From NCBI GenBank assembly GCA_946800325.1, contig OX326961.1, positions 43,676,215 through 43,740,214 on the forward strand: a stretch of DNA of 64,000 nt. Reading direction: 5' to 3'. Positions 58,904 to 64,000 of the stretch are shown here, piece after piece; position 1 is the first letter of the stretch, and each line of letters starts with the position of its first letter. The notes under the pieces are model-generated. The model saw only the letters and a program-made list of their open reading frames with translations, was not told the DNA's origin and searched no databases. Origin of the DNA: Luzula sylvatica. Taxonomy: Eukaryota; Streptophyta; Magnoliopsida; Poales; Juncaceae. Position numbers and translations under genes: made by a program.

Positions 58904-61901
58904 ATGGCTTTACCAAGTAATAACCGCTTTAGTTTGCGTCCCATTTTGGAAAGGGAACGAATGAACGGAAAGAGCTTTCTCGACTGGCAGAGGAATCTGG
59001 GATTCGTTCTGAAACAGGAAGGAAAGGCACACGTCTTGGAGACGCCTATCCCTCCTGTGCCAGGGGATGACGCAACTGGGGATGCCATATTCGAATATCA
59101 GGCCATGATGGATGATTCGAATGATGTAACATGCCTCATGTTGGCTACTATGACTCCTGAATATCAAATCCAGTTTGAGAAACAGGATGCATTCGAGATT
59201 ATGAAACAGCTCAGGAAGATGTTTCAGGTTCATGCAAGGGTGGAGAAGTATCAAGCTCTTGGCAATGTGACGCAATGCAAGATGCAAGAGGGTACGCCTG
59301 TTAGCTCGCACCTTCTTAAGATGAAAGGATATTTCGATCATCTTGAGAGGCTTGGCATCAAATTCGAGGCAGAGTTACAAACTGATTTGATCATGTTGTC
59401 ACTGCCATCGAGTTATGATTCGTTCATTTCACATTTCCACATGTCAGACATGCAAAGGACCATTCCCCAGCTTTTCGGCATGCTCAGAACATTCGAAAGC
59501 GACCAGAAACCGCGGTACATGAAGTCTAGGACTTCGGAGGTATTGGTGGTTCAAGGGAAGAGTCCAAACAATGGGAACAAGAACAAGGTTGCGCCTAAAC
59601 CCGTGAGCAAGAAAGCCAAGGATGACAAGAAGTGTTTCCACTGTCTCAAGGAGGGGCATTGGAAGCGTGATTGCGAGATCTTCCTGAGGGAGAGCAAGCA
59701 AAAGACCGCTTCCTCGGACACACCGGCATCAGGTATTTCCGTTATCGATTCATATTTTTTTACTTTATCATCATGGGTGTTGGACACTGGATGTGGGACT
59801 CATATTTGTAATAATATGCAGGGCCTAAGAAGTAGAAGATCGTTGATTCGGGGCGAAGTCGATTTACGCGTCGGAAATGGAGCTCGAGTAGCAGCATTAG
59901 CCGAAGGGACGTATGATTTAACTTTGCCAAATGGACTTATTTTAGTTTTGAATAATTGTTGTTATGTACCTACTTTGAGTAGGAATATTATTTCTGTTTC
60001 GAGACTTATTGCGGATGGATATGAATTAGTTATTGGTACTAATGATTGTTTTATTCGCAAGAATGACATTTTCTTTAGTAATGTTCTAGTTGAAAATGGT
60101 TTATATGTCTTGGATTTAGAAAATAACAACAATAATCAGTCCATTTATAACATAAATACTACTCAAACAAATGAAACATACTCATGGCATTGTCGTCTCG
60201 GACACATAAATGAGAAACGCATTGCTAGACTCCAAAAGGATGGAGTACTAGATTCTTTTGATTTAAAGTCAATAGAAAATTGCGAATCTTGTTTGATGGG
60301 TAAGATGACAAAGACACCTTTTTCCAAGAAAGGAGAAAGATCGAATGATGTGTTGGCCCTCATACATTCCGATGTATGTGGACCGATGAGTGTCGAGGCT
60401 AGAAATGGATATCGCTACTTCGTGACTTTTACTGACGATTATAGTAGATATGGATATCTATACTTAATGCGTCACAAAAGTGAAACTTTTGTGAAATTCA
60501 AAGAGTTTCAACACGAGGTAGAACTTCAACTGGGCAAGAAAGTAAAAGCCATTCGATCGGATCGAGGTGGCGAATACTTGAGCTATGAGTTTGAGGACTA
60601 TCTTCGAGATTGTGGTATAGTATCACAATGGACTCCACCCGGTACACCCCAATGGAATGGAGTGTCCGAGAGGAGGAATCGGACTTTGTTAGACATGGTT
60701 CGCTCGATGATGAGTCGAACAGATTTGCCAAAGTCATTTTGGGGTTTCGCGCTTCAAACGGCCGCTCATATACTGAATAGAGTTCCGTCCAAATCGGTTG
60801 AAAAGACACCATATGAGTTATGGCATGGCAAGATGCCATCATTGTCTTATCTTAAGATTTGGGGTTGCGAGACATACGTCAAAAGGTTATTGACGGAAAA
60901 ACTCGAGCCAAGATCAGACAAATGTTTATTTGTGGGGTATCCTCAAGAAACAAGAGGATACTACTTTTACTTGTCGAGCGAAAACAAGGTTTTCGTGGCT
61001 CGACGTGGACACTTCTTAGAGAATGAATTCCTAGATCGTCAAGCCAGTGGGAGTAAAATTGATCTCGAAGAAATTCGAGAACCACAACGTGAACAGGTTG
61101 ATTTGGAACAAGATTCTGAGTTACCATTGGATGGTGAACCAGAATCTAATACAAAAGCTCTACGTAGATCTGGTAGGATTCGTCAAGAACCTGAGAGATA
61201 TGGATTTCTCATTAGTAATGACGATGATGAGTTGACTCTAGATGATGAGCCAACCTCCTACAAAGGTGCTATGTCTAGTTTGGATTCCTCGAAATGGCAT
61301 GACGCCATGAAAACCGAGATCCAGTCCATGTATGATAATAAGGTTTGGAATCTTATTGATCTACCTAATGGTGCTAAGACCGTTGGGTGCAAATGGGTTT
61401 TCAAGAAGAAAACCGACATGGATGGTAATGTACACACTTTTAAAGCAAGACTGATGGCGAAAGGTTTCAAGCAAATTCATGGTATAGACTATGATGAAAC
61501 GTTTTCTCCAGTAGCCATGTTTAAAAGTATTCGCATTCTTTTAGCGATAGCTGCATATCACGATTATGAGATATGGCAGATGGATGTCAAAACCGCTTTC
61601 CTTAACGGGAACCTTACCGAGGATGTGTATATGACACAACCCGAGGGTTTTGTCGATTCAAAGAATACGAATAAAGTGTGCAAGCTTATGAGATCCATTT
61701 ATGGATTAAAACAAGCATCTCGTGCGTGGAACATACGTTTCGATGAGGTTATCGCAAAGTATGGTTTCATTCAAAATATCGAGGAACCTTGTGTATACAA
61801 GAAATTCAGTGGGAGTTCGGTTGTATTCCTCATCTTGTACGTGGACGACATCTTACTCATTGGAAATGACATCCCGATGCTTAACCAGGTTAAGGCATAT
61901 T
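58904..61901 (+). CDS. Copia Gag-Pol polyprotein, truncated in reverse transcriptase by a nested insertion
   Basis: About 1000 codons are intact from MALPSNNRFSLRPILE to the end of the reverse transcriptase core. Order: copia Gag; zinc knuckle CFHCLKEGHWKRDC; protease WVLDTGCGTH; integrase zinc region (WHCRLGHIN ... CESC); integrase core D (HSDVCGP), D (RSDRGGEY), E (NGVSERRN); reverse transcriptase QMDVKTAFLNGNL and YVDDILLIGND. Host-element reading ends at VKAYL. The frame then runs by chance through the inserted LTR to a stop at 62162-62164. The rest of reverse transcriptase, RNase H and the 3' LTR presumably lie beyond the right edge. Features resemble the Tork group, but lineage is not proven. 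Confidence 0.93.
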
Positions 61902-62896
61902 TGATGGGGAATATCCTCGACCCCGGGCCCGCGCAGCGGAATGAAGGCCCGGTCCGATTCCCCGATTCCCGAGATCACGCCACGACTTCGAGGGTACGAT
62001 GCAATAGAAGGACAGATTCATACCGGTGCAAAATTGATTGCACTCGAAGGGTTGATCGCTGCCTTCTATCTCCTGTCACGTTGGTGACAATCCGCGCGTC
62101 CCACACCACGCGTCTTTCACCGTTTGTTGACTTCGCCGATTCGCTTGATTTCGTCTCCGACTGAATTCACGCGTCCGAATCGATCACAACTGAAAGAGCC
62201 TCAGATGTTGCTCCTCTACGTGTATCCACCCTGAGTCGCAAGACGTCGGTCACGGATGCACCTGCCTAGACGATGCACCGGTGAACTTGCTCGATCGAAT
62301 TGATTCTCTATCTCTCTCTCTTAGCACCCTTTCACTCACAAAAGATCAAATCTGAATTTGCTCTTTTCTCTTGTGTTTTTGGGTAGAATAATTCTGTATA
62401 AATTAGCATAGGGATGAGAGAGAAACATCCTATTTATATCACATAGGCTTAGGATTGGCCAAAAGACATGTATATCCAATATACATTCTTTCACACAGAA
62501 AGTTGCATGAATCTGTCCAGTATTCTGTCCATACGAAATTGGTAAATTCCTCTGACAGAAAATCAACCAACACAAAAGTTGTAGATAATCTTATTATCTA
62601 CACGACCCAATTTGACCTGGCCCAATTGGAGTTCGTATGAAAAAGTGATGACTGTTTTACTAACTGTATGTCATACTATTGCACCCTTTCGGTATTTCAC
62701 AGAAACGACACTTATACTTCGTTCATATGAAATATATTTCTACATGAAGGTTATAGATAATCTAATTATCTATCTTACCCAATTTGAACCATTCAAATCG
62801 GATTTTCTTACTGAAAGTTATGGCTACGAATGTACGACTACATTCGTTTATCCTTATGTACACTTTTACGGTTGATCCGAAACTGTATTTCTTTCA
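61902..62896 (-). repeat. 3' LTR of nested antisense copia element 3
   Basis: 995 bp with TG...CA ends on either strand. In its own orientation it begins TGAAAGAAATACAG right after a polypurine tract, has a TATA box GATATAAATAGG at 62430-62440 and contains TTCATTCCGCTGCGC near its end, similar to ATTCCGCTGCA in the LTR of element 2. It interrupts the element 2 frame at 61901. The target duplication cannot be checked because the other end is outside the window. Confidence 0.8.
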
Positions 62897-62907
62897 GTCT
62901 CCCACTC
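62897..62907 (-). other. Polypurine tract of copia element 3
   Basis: Reads GAGTGGGAGAC on the minus strand, the usual plant copia form, immediately upstream of the LTR. Confidence 0.82.
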
Positions 62908-64000
62908 AATTTCAGATCTACCTAAAAGGTACTCATGTATATCACATATACACTATATCAGAGAATCTGGCCCGCGTATCAAATACGCTAAAGCCATGCA
63001 TATCCAATATGCACGATTTTAGAGAATATAGCTCACGTATCAAATACCAAGCTATGCACATCCTATGTGCCAATTTTATGATCAAGCCCGACTTAGTACG
63101 ACTCGTTGTGTGACCATGTAGGTTCGATTAACGATGGCAGTAGGTTGTTTCCAATGCCTACAAGCTCATGAGCGGGATCTAGTCACTCCATCATAGCTAC
63201 CCATGTTAAACGAATAATGATTGTGATCATTGTGCCTATCTCGAATAGCAGTTACTAGTTCTCTTGTTTGCAATATCCGTTAATCAAAAGGCATGGTGGT
63301 AGTCATCCTTATGTCTTGATTAACTATACTTATTTCTCGATTCCGAATTGAGTTAACAAATTACAATCGATATTAACTTTTAATATCATTGACTCTGGCC
63401 AGAGATTTCGTTAATCAATTCATCGAGCGGCCTAAGAGATATCTCTTCCTTTCGGAATAAACAATTCCTATCTTGGAGACTCACATTGAATTCCGTGTTT
63501 CGGACAATACCCAATGATGACCCTTTTAACTCCCTGTTACGGTGAGCGTAAGATCATATCAAAGCATTGTGTTACGCACGTAACGCAATCAATGATCCCT
63601 TCAAGTATGAAGAACCTAAAACCCCATCCGTCGCAAGTCCATCTATAATGACTAAACCATGTCATGGACTCGCGGCTTCGGTCATATCCAATATATGTAA
63701 CCTAACATATATCTACGTTCCCGATTCGACAAGCAACTTGTCCCATGATTAGCAAAACATAATCATCTCCTCGGCAAACGTACTAGTGTACGCGGTCAGT
63801 CTATTATCCATTAATAGAAATGATTCTCTCTTAAGCAAGCTGATCCGCGACTAGGGATGTTTAGAAATGACACTTTAAGTGTGACGATTTTGCTGCACAT
63901 AGTCCTCAACCATGTCGACGTCCACACAAGTTCAAATCAAGGTTCATGTAATCATATTACACAACCCAGCACACAGTTTTCATATAAGGTGAATGCATAT
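62908..64000 (-). mobile_element. Internal 3' region of copia element 3 (runs off the window)
   Basis: Non-coding in all frames beyond short chance ORFs and less AT-rich than the surroundings. It sits between the polypurine tract and the expected pol gene, which must lie right of 64000. Copia elements with a long untranslated stretch after pol are known in plants. Confidence 0.65.

Noticed and set aside
61902..62164. C-terminal 87 residues of the second copia frame
   Set aside because: They are read out of an inserted antisense LTR and are not part of the reverse transcriptase.

Overview
This window is nuclear DNA from a flowering plant, most likely a eudicot. The evidence is AT-rich intergenic DNA, plant-type multi-exon genes with GT-AG introns, plant versions of conserved eukaryotic proteins, and a heavy load of plant-type transposable elements. 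Nothing in it is bacterial.

Five host genes can be reconstructed exon by exon with phases that close. From left to right they are: a ubiquitin-activating enzyme E1 (minus strand, 804-4745, 6 coding exons, 1067 aa); the complex I subunit NDUFA8, a CHCH protein (plus, 7245-7880, 2 exons, 107 aa); a TKL-type protein kinase with degenerate catalytic motifs (minus, 26663-28705, 3 exons, 599 aa); the catalytic subunit of Rab3 GTPase-activating protein (plus, 47240-51983, 22 exons, 931 aa); and a GILT-family thiol reductase (minus, 53537-54649, 5 exons, 240 aa). They are unrelated housekeeping or trafficking genes, each with its own promoter, and they do not form a functional cluster.

The rest is mostly mobile and repetitive DNA. 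5.6-14.1 kb has two MITEs of one family with perfect 9-bp target duplications, a 572-bp TIR element packed with GATACGG-type repeats, a Helitron-like end and a 266-bp x 3 tandem repeat. 16-18.8 kb has another Helitron-like end, a degenerate minisatellite and a 5'-truncated LINE. 18.8-21.6 kb has two adjacent solo LTRs, and 29.9-31.2 kb has a third relative in the opposite orientation. All three LTRs carry dense clusters of short palindromes built on CGTTNNAACG. 22.9-26.5 kb is a tandem segmental duplication of the kinase gene's 3' flank, with a SINE in one copy. 32.0-33.2 kb is a TIR element swollen by AT repeats.

34.9-40.4 kb is an apparently intact, young Ty1/copia element with identical 178-bp LTRs, a 5-bp target duplication and a single 1700-codon ORF that starts at the LTR/PBS junction and ends inside the 3' LTR. 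41.3-46.4 kb is a 5-kb satellite of about 124-bp monomers in two alternating subtypes. 56.4-64 kb is a second copia element interrupted in its reverse transcriptase by a third, antisense copia element that runs off the right edge.

The most unusual signals are the palindrome-coded LTR family, the very compact copia element and the two-subtype satellite.
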